DNA of 64,000 nt from Marsupella aquatica (lineage: Eukaryota; Marchantiophyta): assembly GCA_973895155.1 (NCBI GenBank), contig OZ316897.1, positions 17,050,001 through 17,114,000 on the forward strand, in the 5' to 3' direction. Numbering within the stretch: the first letter of the stretch is position 1; the number at the start of each line of letters is the position of its first letter. The translations under genes were made by a program, and so were the position numbers. The notes under the pieces were generated by a model. The model saw only the letters and a list, made by a program, of their open reading frames with translations. It did no database searches and had not been told where the DNA came from. Shown piece after piece: positions 13,034-25,091 of this stretch.

Positions 13034-15090
13034 ATAAATAGAGGGACTCGTAGCATTTGAAACCACTTGGGCTTAAGTTGGGTTATATTTTGTAAAACTT
13101 TGAGTTTGACTTAAACTCTGATCGATGAGTTTGATTTTGATTACTTTTATAAAGTGCATATTTCAAGGTTTATACAATTGTGAGAATATCATATAAGATA
13201 TGCTTAGATTTTGGTGGTAAAATTCTCTTGAGTCTAGTTTGGAAAATACATACCATTTTTTGGTGGTTTTTTGGTACACATTTTTTAATATCATGAAGAT
13301 TTTGAAAAGAGAAATAAGGCTTTGGACTCATCCCTTAAGGCTTCTTGTTTTAAGGAAAACCAAACATGTTTTGATGTGCTACGAGTTGATCAAAACCAAA
13401 TTATATGGGTTTTTTTAATACAGGGTTCTACAGCAAAACTAGCTGGCTTTTTAGGATTTTTATTAAAATTTAAAAAATCTTTTAATAAAAATTCCAGCAT
13501 GTGTAGGAATATTTACGGACCCCCATTAGGAGTCTCTTGCAAAGTTTCTGCCATGAGGTTGTGCCACATCACCACAACCAGCCACAAACAGGAATGATCC
13601 TACTTTTAACAATAACAAACGTGCACATTCCTGTTTGTGGCAAAAGCAATGTAATTTTTGGGGCACCATGCTGTAAATATTAATCGTAAAAAAACAAAAT
13701 ACAAAGGAAGAGATGACATTTAGTAAAATAAAGTTACCATTTTGATGTTTGTCAAAGATATATCAATGTTTTATATCAAAATGCTTGTATTTTTAAATTG
13801 TTTGCAAGTTTGAAAAAACCAATCGATAGAAATGTACATAGTTAAAACCCCTTTGGCTTCACATTGTAAAACTAAATAATAAATCTCCTTAGTACTTGAT
13901 AAAATCTGCCAATGTGTGATTCATGGAAAAACGTCTCAATCTTAAGAACGTCTCAATCTTAAAAACGTCTCAATCTTAAAAACGTCTTGACAAAATCTTT
14001 CAATGTTAAGATCATTGGAAAGCTAGAGAAATTTAGATACTAATGATCTCTCTATTTCTTGACAAATAATCTCAATGTCACACATTAGAAAGCTAAAGAG
14101 ATTGAAAACCTCCTGATCTCTTTAGTACCGTAACAAAATCTGAGATGAAATTTGTTAATGTCGGAGTCAATGTTGGAAAGCTAAAAGAATTCATGAAGTC
14201 ATGATCAAAATTTCTTATACTCACACTCATTGGAAAGGCAAAGAAATATAAAAACTCATATGGAACTTGACAAAATTTGTCAATTTGAGGCTCATTTAAA
14301 ACACTTTCTCGATTAAGAGATATCACAATCTCATCACCGTCATAGACTTAGCCTCTACAAATTGATTTCTTTGATTACGTTGCCATCGCTTGTCCACAAT
14401 GCTTGCTTCCCGGCTTGAATTGTTCGCATCTTTTAGATAGTCTTCAACTAAAGCTCACTTTGAACATAGGTTGATGCCAAATGCAGCCTCTATGTCAAAG
14501 AAAAAATTGTTGGTCTTCCCCTCACACCATAGCTTTCTTAAATAAAAATAACTACAAATCCTTTGTGTGAAGTGATCCTTTGTTCGTTTTGTGTGTTCTT
14601 CCCACCGATTTGACAAGCTTTCTTTTGCCAACAGCTGAGTGTTGTGCAGCTCCAGTATGTCTTGTGGCGGTAATGCTCAATGTAACTCACAAACAATCAA
14701 TCAAGAATGGTTGAAACATGATTTCTCCAATGTGTAAACAAAACCTGTCAAAAATCTCAAATCCTCCACATTCAACCTTCCGTTTCATAAATCTCTATCT
14801 TTTGAGCATTTGTTTTGTACGAGCACACACCAACACCATCGGGAGACTCAAAACCGTCGGTTACCGCCTTGCTTAAAATTGATTTCACTTAATCGCACAC
14901 ACATTCCTTGGATGAACATGGGGGTCCACGGATTAATTTTTAATTTCATATGAAAAAGGAAGAAAACCAAACCTTTTACATGACTTGAAAATTTTTAAAA
15001 GTGGAAAACCCAGGTTTTTTAAAATTTTATTATTATGTATAGCCAACTTTTTAGTCCATATAAAAATGTACACCCCTGCCTATTATACAA
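13034..15090. other. Noncoding right arm of the DNA transposon
   Basis: AT-rich, no coding signs. It includes a long imperfect palindrome around 13450-13495 (TTTTTATTAAAATTT... / ...TTTTAATAAAAAT) and the subterminal repeats described separately. Confidence 0.45.
13931..14330. repeat. Subterminal tandem repeats
   Basis: Four copies of a 17-bp unit (ACGTCTCAATCTTAARA, starts 13931, 13948, 13965, 13982, the last partial) run into degenerate units of about 80 bp. Each of these contains a CTTGACAAAATCT-like box, a CAATGT box and a TTGGAAAGCTAAAGA-like box. Subterminal arrays of this kind often bind transposases; that role is inferred. Confidence 0.55.
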
Positions 15091-15106
15091 GAGTTGCATA
15101 CCCGGG
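15091..15106 (-). repeat. Right terminal inverted repeat
   Basis: GAGTTGCATACCCGGG is the reverse complement of the left repeat with one mismatch. Confidence 0.65.
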
Positions 15107-16372
15107 GTTCCATTAAGTTAGGGGTAAAAATTCCTTTAAAAAAACTTTATTGACTCAAGTTTTAGGGTGTTTATTCCCCCAAAACTTCGTGCCTTATATG
15201 TGACACCGCTTGGATTGAGGCCTTCAATTGCGTCTCTTTTATGGACAAAATACCCCTCACATTGGCACACAACATCATGAATTTTCCAAAGCAAGTGACT
15301 GTCCTATACCTTAGTCTGAAGTGGGCATCCATATCACTGGATTCACACAAAAATAGTCAACCCCAATTTGTTTGTGGTCAGCGGCACTATCTCGATCAAT
15401 ATTAATTACAAGGCTTTCCAGGCCTTGATCCTCCATGAATTAGCTTGTGCAAGCATGCCAGTCCATCAAATTGAATGGCCCATAGATTGTTGTCTTCTCC
15501 CACCATTCTTGTTCCTGATGGAGCTTTGTCAATGGATCTTCAATGTGGCACGCCATTGCCCATGAGAGTCCATCGATGACAAGCGACGCCAATTCAATCA
15601 AACACACTTTGCTCGGACTGTGAATAGTTTGATAGCAAATTGCTCATGAGGAAGAGCACACTTTTTGCAATAAGCTTTCAAATTGTTTCCTGGGCATTTT
15701 GATTCGAGGTTTCAACTGGTTCTTTATGGAATTTGCGCTCCAGTGCACTCTCAGTTTGAAAGTTTGAACAGTGTTCCAGGCAAGGTTCCAGGTTCAAACT
15801 GGAACTGTAAACTGCAGGTTGGCATTTTAGCGGGTAACCGGTGGGGTATACTACCGGCACTAGGAGCATGGCCAGTCGCGTGGGTCAAAAGGGACATTTT
15901 TTGGCAGTGCCCGTAGGCTAAAGGGCAGCTTGGGTGGACGTTTATTATAGATGGAGTGTGTGAATAGATCTGATGGTGTTAAAAAACATTATTTTGATGA
16001 AGGGTCATTATTGGTTCTTGCTTTTCCTTCTTGCTTGGTAATCAGTCCACACCAAACACAATTCATTTTTGTCTTATTCTTTCCACTTTTTAAGGTTTTC
16101 TTTTTTTTTTCACTCAAAACAGCACTTCAAACTTGAGTGACAACCTCTGCATTTCTGGGGCAACCTTGTATTATAACTTTTGATAACCTTACATAACCAT
16201 GTGAAAAAATCTATGGCCATTTGTTTACTAAAAGCTTTTGAAGCTTTGAGACTCCCACCTGGGCCCATCTAGGTAAGCTACTACAGCATGATATAAAATC
16301 CTTATAAATTTATGGAAAACCCGGGTGAGATCGTTGTGGCCCCCAAACTTGCAATCTGCAAGAGAAACTCCT
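15107..16372. other. Anonymous sequence
   Basis: No gene or recognisable repeat. A pyrimidine-rich run sits near 16085-16115. Confidence 0.4.
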
Positions 16373-16590
16373 GAGGGGGGCTTTACAAGACGGTGGGGGC
16401 CATTCAGTGTCTCTCCATCCAAAGCAAAGCTGATGGCCATTTCCTTACACAAAAGTTTAAATGTCTGAGCCAAAATGTGTCAGGTTTGGAAATAATCAAT
16501 GCAATTCTCTGAAAATAAGCTGCCATTTACTCTATCCAGGTTTTTAGACCACCTCAAGAGGAGGTCTAAGTTTTTGACAAAAAAACTTGC
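16373..16590. repeat. Dispersed repeat, copy 1
   Basis: This segment is similar to 37990-38193. Both start with a GGGGGGCTTTACAAG block, share ATGGCCATTTC-TTACACAAA and TCTGG(A)AATAATCAA blocks, and end with a hairpin (TTAGACCACCTC...GAGGTCTAAG) followed by TTTTTGACAAAAAAA. A short non-autonomous element (SINE- or Helitron-like) is possible. I found no coding capacity. Confidence 0.6.
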
Positions 16591-19500
16591 ACACATCATC
16601 AAAAAAGGACCCAAGGGGGCAGTGACAAGATGACTTGGGTAATGTTTTTGGTTTATTGTGCCCCCAAGTTCATGTAAAGTGAAGTGTGGCCAGTTCCCAC
16701 ATATGAATGGCTGGGATTACATCTCTCACTTGAAAAAAAAGAAAGGAATTGCTGTCCCCAAGTTCTTGTAAAGCCCCTGAAACGACCAGAGTATGACACT
16801 ATATGAGTCTTGTGTTTGCTCCGGGCAGAATGATTCCGACATCTAAAGTCAATGGCCAAAGCTCTGGAACTTGACAATCATGCAAGCAAGCCGAACAGTC
16901 TTATCCTTTTGCTGCAAATCGCAAGAGCAAGTTTGGACGACATTGCTGTGGTTCGCACAGATTGCACAGTGCCAGGGAAAACTTGGCCACGAAGTCATAT
17001 GAAGTCTAGGACCATTCCACCGGTTAGTAGCCCCACGACCTCGACATGCGTACATCTTGGTAGACTCGGGTGCTTTCCTCAGCTTCACCAGATTCAGATA
17101 TGACGTCGTTTCTTGACAAGAGTTTGACCTCACCGACCAGTCACCGATTTTCAAACGAGAAGCAATACACTGAAGGTACTTTAGGGTGAGTCGACCAAAC
17201 ATTTCTTACAGATGATTGTATTAAGAAGCGTCGTTGACGTTGGATCGGCTGATCAGCAGCAGAGGATGAGTTGATAATAATAAGTGAAGCCTGGACCATG
17301 TGATCTACATACCATGGGATTTACATAGTCCATTGCGAGCTGGTACGAAACTGTGATTTGAATTATCTACTCCTACGAAATAAAATTGCAGGAATCCGTA
17401 TATGGGTTGTTCCCTTTGAAGGACAAGTACGCTGCACTAGCATGGTACGTGGAGATGTGATTATTACAGTGATGCATGAAGCTTGCGCGGGTGTGTGGGC
17501 AAGTAGTGCAAGAGGCCACTTGGGTTGGGAAGTGTAGCGCAAACCCATCTGTATGGGAAATTGGGCATCACTTAATCAGAATAAGACTAGAAAATTCCAG
17601 ATGTCCGCTCAGACTGCAATGTAAGAACACGAGTTTTACATTCCTTGCTTGTAAGCTTTAGTGCAAATTTTCCCCGCACGTACATTTGTTTCCCAGATAT
17701 CTGAGCCATTTTCATAGAAGAGCCTAAGAAAAACAATTTGTTTGGTGACCATCGCAGCAATTTGTTTGGTGACCATCGCAGCAAACAACAGATGGGCGTG
17801 ACGGGACTTGGCTTGTAGTAGGTGATTGTCGTAGGTAGGGTTTTTAAGTGGCTGTCGTTAGACTGCCCTTGGGTAGCTCACTCAAGTAGTGACGAAAACA
17901 GCTTTCGACTCCTGTAGTCAATCCCTTTTATTTGTTATCTGAAACCTTTGCTTTAAAGCACCTTTGGAGCGTGAAAACTGGAGTGGCTGCCGTCGGGCGA
18001 GCTTTCGCAAAAAGTTATGTACTATTGATTTTGGTAATTGGTCTGGTTGTGAGACCGCATTCGGGACCCTCGTACTTTCAGTACTCAGCAAAATCTAGCT
18101 TCAGTTTGATTCCCTAAGGAAATATATCTTCAACCCAAAGTTGACCGGTTGTCAACACGATGGATGTGACACAGTGATTAGATACGATTCTTGACATCTC
18201 AAAAAGACACTGAAACGGTCCCAGCAACAGTCGCAGTATCATTATGGCAATACCTCATATTTGACGATTTGTTGACGTGAAAGTCGTGAAAGTGCTCGAC
18301 ATCCGAATATGTTAACTTCGAGTACAAGTCACCCCGAACTATGCTAGGATAAAAGAAGAAGACATGAACAGTACTCGAATATACAGAGCGTTCAGTTTTA
18401 GGCCTGATGTTTTCAAGGCCCTTTTATGTGTTTCCTTGTCGCTTATCTTGTAAACCATGTCATTGGGTGGGCCATTTCTTGAAATGCCTAGTACCATTTG
18501 TTTTTGGATTCTACAAAGTCTACGAGATATAGTGTTGGATGATTACTTTTCAGCAAAATGATGAAAATGCAAGCATCGGATGATGACATTCGTCTTCAGT
18601 TGGAATTTCCTAAGTATTCGAGTTCTAGAACGGATGGTGTGAAAGATGCTCTTTATTCGCCAGAAGGATGCAAATCGCACCAAACATATAGGGTTAGGCA
18701 GATCAAAAGGTTCAACCAAAGCAATGAAAGGAAAAGGAAAACTCAGCGCTCAAAAGTAGTTCAGGTTATTTGATCAAGTTGACTCGATATATCGATCCTT
18801 CTTGGACTTTGGGCATGATTTGGCTGTTTCTATAAGTTTTTCTGGTCTCTCGTGTAGGTATATTTGGGCTGATCCCGGCTGTCCCGTCGTCGATAGGCCC
18901 TTGATCTCCTTGTGCTGTGTGGCCTGGCCTTCTCATGATCGATTTGCAATTTACAATTGGATTTCAAAAGAGAAGAAAAGCAAATAACGTGTTCCTGTTA
19001 ATTATTCTAAAATACCTTATTTGTATATCTGGGCATATCTGCCAGGAAATTGTGGTTTTGTGGGATGGCCGCCACTATAAGCTCACAAGACTTGGACTTC
19101 TCGTTCTTTCCCATTCCTCTCATACCTTTTCCCATGCCCCTCATACCTGTCCTCTGCTGTGTCACTTTGCTCCATTTGGTTCAAGGTCATGAAAGTTAAA
19201 ATTTCTAGGACCTTAAATAGAAGCAAACAAGTCTTCTCTGAGTTGGACAAAACCCATGGGGATTTTTCTGCGACGGTGACCCAGCAGGTGGTAGCTGGTA
19301 AGGGCATTGATAACTGTTTCTTAATTCCACTTGGAACAAAATCATAGCAAAAGATTGGGAGCCAGAAGGCAGGTGGTATTTCACTTACTGACAGCCGAAT
19401 GTCGTCTTGAAGCCATGTTCGAAAACGAGTGTGACTATATTAGACCGTAGACTAGGCAAGTCTGCTTTACACGTCATCATCTACAGTAATTGAATGCCTC

Positions 19501-22500
19501 CAGTATAATAGTATATAGTATCCTCTGGTCAACGGGCTACTCAATTATACGTCAGCAAAAGAGGAACTCTTCACGTCAGCACCTAAACGTGGTCACCTGT
19601 CATTCATAGATTCGCATGACCTTCTCGATGGTTTCCAGGCGAAATGTGGCATGAGTACTGCCAACCAAACTGGGTAACTGGCTGTAAAAAGATGTGGCGT
19701 GGCGGTCAGTGAGGGACTCCAGGCCGCACAGGTTGAGCAGCTTCCTTCTGAAGGCTACGCTAGGCCAACTAGACGTTACCTAGAGTCCCCGAGCTGAGGG
19801 CAATTGTTGGATTGGAGAACGGAGGCGGCTAGATGGTGGGCCTGTGGCCCCACTAATATTGGTGACTCTAGCCAATGAGAAAGACTCTGGAGTTTGTTTC
19901 CGATTGTAATATTCTAGATAGAGAAGACCCGCACTCGTCACGCTTTGACAAAAGAAGTACAGTTGTAATCTAGATTTACTGCCTTGACTCCGATGAATAC
20001 TTAATTATAATTGCTCTCCAAACTCGGAAATGTGATCATGCAATGATCAACTTCGGAGAGAAGATTTGGCTCAGACGACCAAAATATTTCATTCCCACTT
20101 TTCCCTCGTGGGTCCGTGCTGGGTGATTAATTTTGTTGCTTTCCTGGCTTCTCGGGAATGCAGTGGTAGCGCGGCGAGGGTTGACCTTTTGGAGGATTAA
20201 AGTTTATACGTAGTCTTTACTTTTATACAGTCTGTACTCTGCAGCATGTGTCTGCCACCTACTACCGGCAGTCTAGTACAGTCATCTTTTCGATGTTTTT
20301 GTTCTCGTTTTACTTGTGTCTCCCACTCAATCTCCGCGATGCTTCATGTCTCCGCTTTGTCTGCGCATGCCAATAGTTTGCCATTGTTTCCGGATATAGA
20401 TTAGAAAGCTATGGTGATCGCCGATCAAACCCAGGTGGGAATCTCGAAGTACGTGCAATTCGCATCTGACCGGGCCGCGCGGGCTCCCGTTTGAACCGAA
20501 CTTACTTCTATCCTATTTGAAAAGACATCACCTGATTATTTAGGGTAGCACTGGCTATGGACGATGATGTGCTGCACGTCCGTGTAGATTATTAGTGTGA
20601 TAATTGGAAGCCAGTATTCATGCCAAATTTCAAATTGCTGTTGTTTTGACAAGAGCCATCTTCAAAATGATCGTATGATTCCAGTTCTCGATAGTATATC
20701 GCTACAACAAGTTATACTCTGGCGGGCAGTGTGCACATGGGCACGTAGAGCCAAGATTATCCCTCGAAGATGTTGGAGGAAGTCCTGGTGAGTTGTACGG
20801 GAGTCTTTAGCGAGCTACATTGCAAATACATGCGCAACCAAATCACCCTTGAACTCTCATTGTCTTCGAAGAATTAACTTTAGTTCACCTTTGCACATGA
20901 GTACTGTACGTCATTTCGATATGTTTGATGAGAAATAATCACGATTTTACCATTCCGTGGCCTTTCATTTTTGTATGATCAGAGATCACCGCATCACGTC
21001 GTGCACCGAATCCTGGCATCTTACAACCACAGCATATCTGAAGCAAAGCAAAGAGGAGATTCTTACCGTGTGCGGAAATTAAAAAATTGGGTCTGCAGCG
21101 TCAATTCATTCCCCAGCGACAGTTTGTCTCATAGAAGTGACGTAGGAGTAAACAATCCAGCCTATACGTCATACGTAAGTACTTCGAATTTCGTTAAGTT
21201 ACAGGGAAGTCATTGACAAGCTTGCAGATGAGCGACTGGGTCTTGCAGAATTCGTCTTTAGCAGATTTGAGTGCGTCTTTTCGATACGTTTGAGGACGCC
21301 TGCATTCTTTGACAAAATCCAAAACGAAAACTTCTTCCTCTCTTCTCGACATCGCCATTAATCGCAAATATTTGCCCAGTCAAATAGGATAGGCTACTAC
21401 TGTAGTCTAGACGTAAGTTCTGTTTTTGTTTTTGAAACACAGACAACTTGCGGTCCCTGTCAAACACGCCACTTGAAGAGGTTTAGACGGGACGTTTTTT
21501 AGGACTGAAGGATCTAAAATCGTAGTAACTAATTGTGCCAGATGAAAGGTTACTCGTAAATTGAGCAAACTAGTTCCCTGTCCGTTTGAAACACGCAACG
21601 AGAGGATAACACAGGATCGTCATACATGAGAAGCCCAGAGACTTTTGCCGTGGTCCAGTGTCACAGAATACTGGTCACCTGCATTGGGCCCAACGCAGTT
21701 CAACTAAAGGAGGTCAAAAAGCATGCACCCAAACCACAAACCCCAGAAACAGACTTGTGGACAGAGAGAACCCAGAAAAGACCATCGCTCAGACAAAGTC
21801 CTCGCGCAGCAAGGTTTACGGAGTGCACCTTGACAGAGAAATCAGCCAGGACACATTAACAAGCAGAAAGAAATACCAACAAAGGATATACTAACAAGCA
21901 AACCGCGATGTATGTGTCACTGGTCTCCGTTGGACTAGTCTGATATCGCGTTATCCCGCACGTGTTCTAGCACTGTACAAAATATTAATTCACATAGAAA
22001 AAGGAAAACGTAACGCAAACTTTTATCAGATGAATGATACTCTTGTGGAGCAGCTCTTGATGACACAATGTTTTTGCTCGAAAATATGTTATCTACATAC
22101 ATCTTAACTTCTCAACACTCGAATACGAATAGTTTTCTATTACAATGCATGCATGTTGATAACTTACCCCTGAACATGACATGCACTTCGATGCGCAGTA
22201 CTGATGTGTAGGAATAGCTTTGATTGGAATTGGTGAGTCAGGGCCCCGGGGGGGGGGGGGGAGCAGGTCGATGACTTTATCCTTATTTTTGTGTATCTGA
22301 TCATAATAAAAAAAGGTATTTACGGAATGCAACAACGAAATACCCGGCTTTATAGTCTTTATCAGGAAGTATCTGGTAGGAAGACTGGGCCGTGATTTTC
22401 AATTTCTGAACGCCCACTTTCAATGCACTTCGTCACAAGTTTACAAAATTCAACTTGCCCTTTCAGCTTTCTTACGACCCTCCCCTCGTCCGCCCGCCTT

Positions 22501-23520
22501 TTATGCGGGCGGTTGAAAATTTATTGCTCCAACAACGTTCTCCCTGACATGTTCGATGGGAACGAGCGCAAAAACAATTTCCAATTATCCCTCAATTTTT
22601 TGTCAATTTGGAAATCCTCCAGGTCACTCTATCTGAAAGAATTAGCAGCAACGAAAGCTTCATCGTTGTGGCCGAACCGTGAGTATCATGGTCACGTACG
22701 AAGTCCATTCGGGGCGAACACCTGGGCAACTCATAGGAATTTTAGTTGTAATTGCCAAGAGAACAGTACCCGCGAAGAATTTAACAAACGAATAAGGGAT
22801 ATTAGACTTCAACTAATATTTTAAAAGGCATCAATCGATCTGACAGACATCAACGGAGTCATTCAAACCTCTTACAACTACCTTTGTGTTATATCTCCTC
22901 CCCTGTGTGTAGATATTTTGCGAAAACTGTGCAAATACCTTGCACGAATAGAGTGACGAGTCAAGAGGATTTTTCTGTTACAGCACGAAGGGAGAGGAGA
23001 CGATTCAAGAGTTGAAGATTGATCAAATGTATTCTAGGTTGGAAAAAATGTACAGGTTAACTGCATGTTTTAGTGTGGTGCCACAAAAAAACACTAGAGA
23101 AAACGCTGAAACTTTTTGAATGAGACCTGACAGATGTACTGGACACTTGAAGTTACGTATGCATCCTTAAATTACCAACGAAGTATAGTCACTGGAACAT
23201 CATTTTATTTACACCAGCTTGTGATTTTAGATTCCAATTTGCTTCAAGGCTGCACTGTAATCTGTGATGTTTGGACTTAAGTCTCATTCGTCTCCTCTAT
23301 CTGATGTTTTTGCTGTGTTCCCTCGTGCTCTCATGTTAAAGATGTTTGAATGTTTACATCTTCAAGCCATTGACAGATCCGACCTATCTGTTGCTACAGA
23401 CTGAAAAAATAAATAACGTCTTGGAACCCCGCTGTTGTGCCAAATACCCGCTACTGAAACATGTGACATTGTCGATCAAGTGAATGGTAAGTCCAGCCCA
23501 CCGATTCACCAAATCTCTCT
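16591..23520. other. Gene-poor interval
   Basis: Nearly 7 kb of balanced-composition DNA with only short, overlapping open frames. A 71-codon ATG frame at 18558-18773 is unsupported. A 14-base G run lies near 22248-22261. I see no RNA gene or element here. Confidence 0.4.
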
Positions 23521-25013
23521 TCATTTGCTTGACTTAGTTCGTTTCAAGAAAGGGTGGTTTAGAAGTTGCTCGCACGTCCACCTGGCCTCGGGGTCTTTTA
23601 TGAAGCATTTTTTAAGGAAATCAATGCATTCGGGTGAGAGACGTTTGAAGATTTTGGGAATCTCGGGGGAGTGCACAATTCGTTCGGGCCCTGTTTCTGG
23701 CGACAGGAAAGACTTTAATTCTGGAGTCACTGGAGGCTTTCCGGTAATCATCTGAACAACTGTACATCCCAATGACCAGACGTCAGCAGAAAGCCCTTGC
23801 CCTAGTCTTCTATGCACCTCTGGCGCCATCCAGGCTTTAGTACCTGCTCGAGAGACGGAAGTACGCTTCTCGCCGGGATTTTCCTCGATGCGTTTCGAAA
23901 CTCCAAAATCTGAAATCTTCAAGTTAGGTTTCCCCATCAGAATGTTAGATCCCTTGATATCGCAATGGACTATGTTCTTTGAGTGAAGGTATGCTAGTCC
24001 ACTCAGAATCTGCTTCGTGTAGTTTCGGATGACGCTTTCTTTCATCATCTTCTTGTCCTTAAGACAGTCTTTGATCTCATCTGAAAGAGTTCCTCCTTTA
24101 ATGTATGGTAGATATATTTCGGTCACCATTGGTTCCAATTTTGATCGAGTAGCACCAGTCGGTGCCTTTAGGGTTACAGGTACCCTGCACTCGCCCATGT
24201 ACTCGATGATATACGGAGAATTGAGCTGCTTCAGAAGATCTGCTTCCTTCGTCAGGCTCTTGAGTGCTCCTCGTCTCGACGGTTTAGCGCACTTGACAGC
24301 AAAATGCACCTTGTTGGCTTTAGAGTAGCACAAATGGACCACTGAAAAGCTTCCCTCCCCCAAAATTTTGAAGTCGTACACTGGATGCCATTGGCCAGCT
24401 CCCGTGTGACTTCTGCGAGCATCCTACAAATCCAGTCATAGAAACAGTGTACCAATTAATGACATGAGATTGGTTAGAGTTCTCTGACTGCACAATCACT
24501 ACTGACATAATTGTTCACTTTTTGCATTAATGTCCGTGAGATGTTAATCGATCAGGAATACCATACTTGAGTCTCCAAATGTGAAATCAATTTAGTTGAT
24601 TATCCAGCATATCATTATATATCCAAATGCTGTATCAATGTCCTGCAACCAGGATATGGAATTTGAACTCATTGAAATGTCCTGTATTGCTCTACAGCTT
24701 GATTTTTAAGTCAGACATTTGTTCAGCTTACCCAAGAAAACCGTTTCCGAGTGCTGGCTCTCCAGGAGCTTTCATCATAGTCAGAATCTGTATCACTCTC
24801 CCATCCTGTGTCCTCACCTGAATAGTAATACTCGCTCTTTGAATCTATACTGCTGCTGCTATCATCATAATAAGTATCATCACTATCGGAACCGGAACTC
24901 GAACTGGAGCTCGAACCGCCGCTGCGCGTTTCATCGTCTCCGCACGAATCCCGACTGATGCTTTTAGAATAATGATCCAGGTCCTCACGTTTTCGCTTGC
25001 GCCCGAGCAACAT
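23521..25013 (-). CDS. MAPKKK-like Ser/Thr protein kinase
   Basis: Two exons on the minus strand: 25013-24732 (ATG at 25011-25013) and 24423-23521, joined phase 0 by a GTAAGC donor and TGTAG acceptor, giving about 394 residues. Exon 1 has a basic KRKRED patch (possible nuclear signal) and a long Ser/Asp/Tyr acidic stretch. Exon 2 is a full kinase domain: GEGSFSVV P-loop, AVKCAK Lys, HCDIKGSN catalytic loop, DFG, GTKAWMAPEV activation segment, DVWSLGCTVVQMITGKPP, ending WTCEQLLNHPFL. The HCDIKG loop and GTxxWMAPEV are typical of plant MEKK/MAPKKK, which phosphorylate MAPKKs. The frame is open upstream to 25091, so a further 5' exon is possible. A frame with LFYWEEPARDDFFEAL at about 25120-25220 could belong, but its splice phase did not match. 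Confidence 0.8.
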
Positions 25014-25091
25014 TTTCTCATCAACCTCAGGCTCCAATTTTGCACCCTGTCTGCCCTTAGCTATCGTGTCTACAAGTACGCGACGTAAAGG

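Larger units (their letters stand above)
5088..15106. mobile_element. 10.0 kb DNA-transposon-like element with DUF7869 and DNA methyltransferase genes
   Basis: The unit is bounded by 16-bp inverted repeats (5088-5103 and 15091-15106) that differ at one base. It contains two divergently transcribed broken genes: a DUF7869-type gene (minus, about 5796-9185) and a ParB-like/N6-N4 DNA methyltransferase gene (plus, 9961-13033). Between them is a 775-bp region with repeated palindromes, and to the right 2 kb of noncoding DNA with degenerate tandem repeats. I see no convincing target-site duplication: CTGCAGCAT precedes the left end and GTTCCATT follows the right end. DUF7869 proteins are a multicopy, transposase-like family. 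Treating the two genes as one mobile unit is inference from the inverted repeats, the head-to-head layout and the shared decay. I do not recognise the superfamily. Confidence 0.6.

Noticed and set aside
22240-22265. Run of G that might mark a telomeric, quadruplex or assembly feature
   Set aside because: A single homopolymer without periodic G tracts; no further support.
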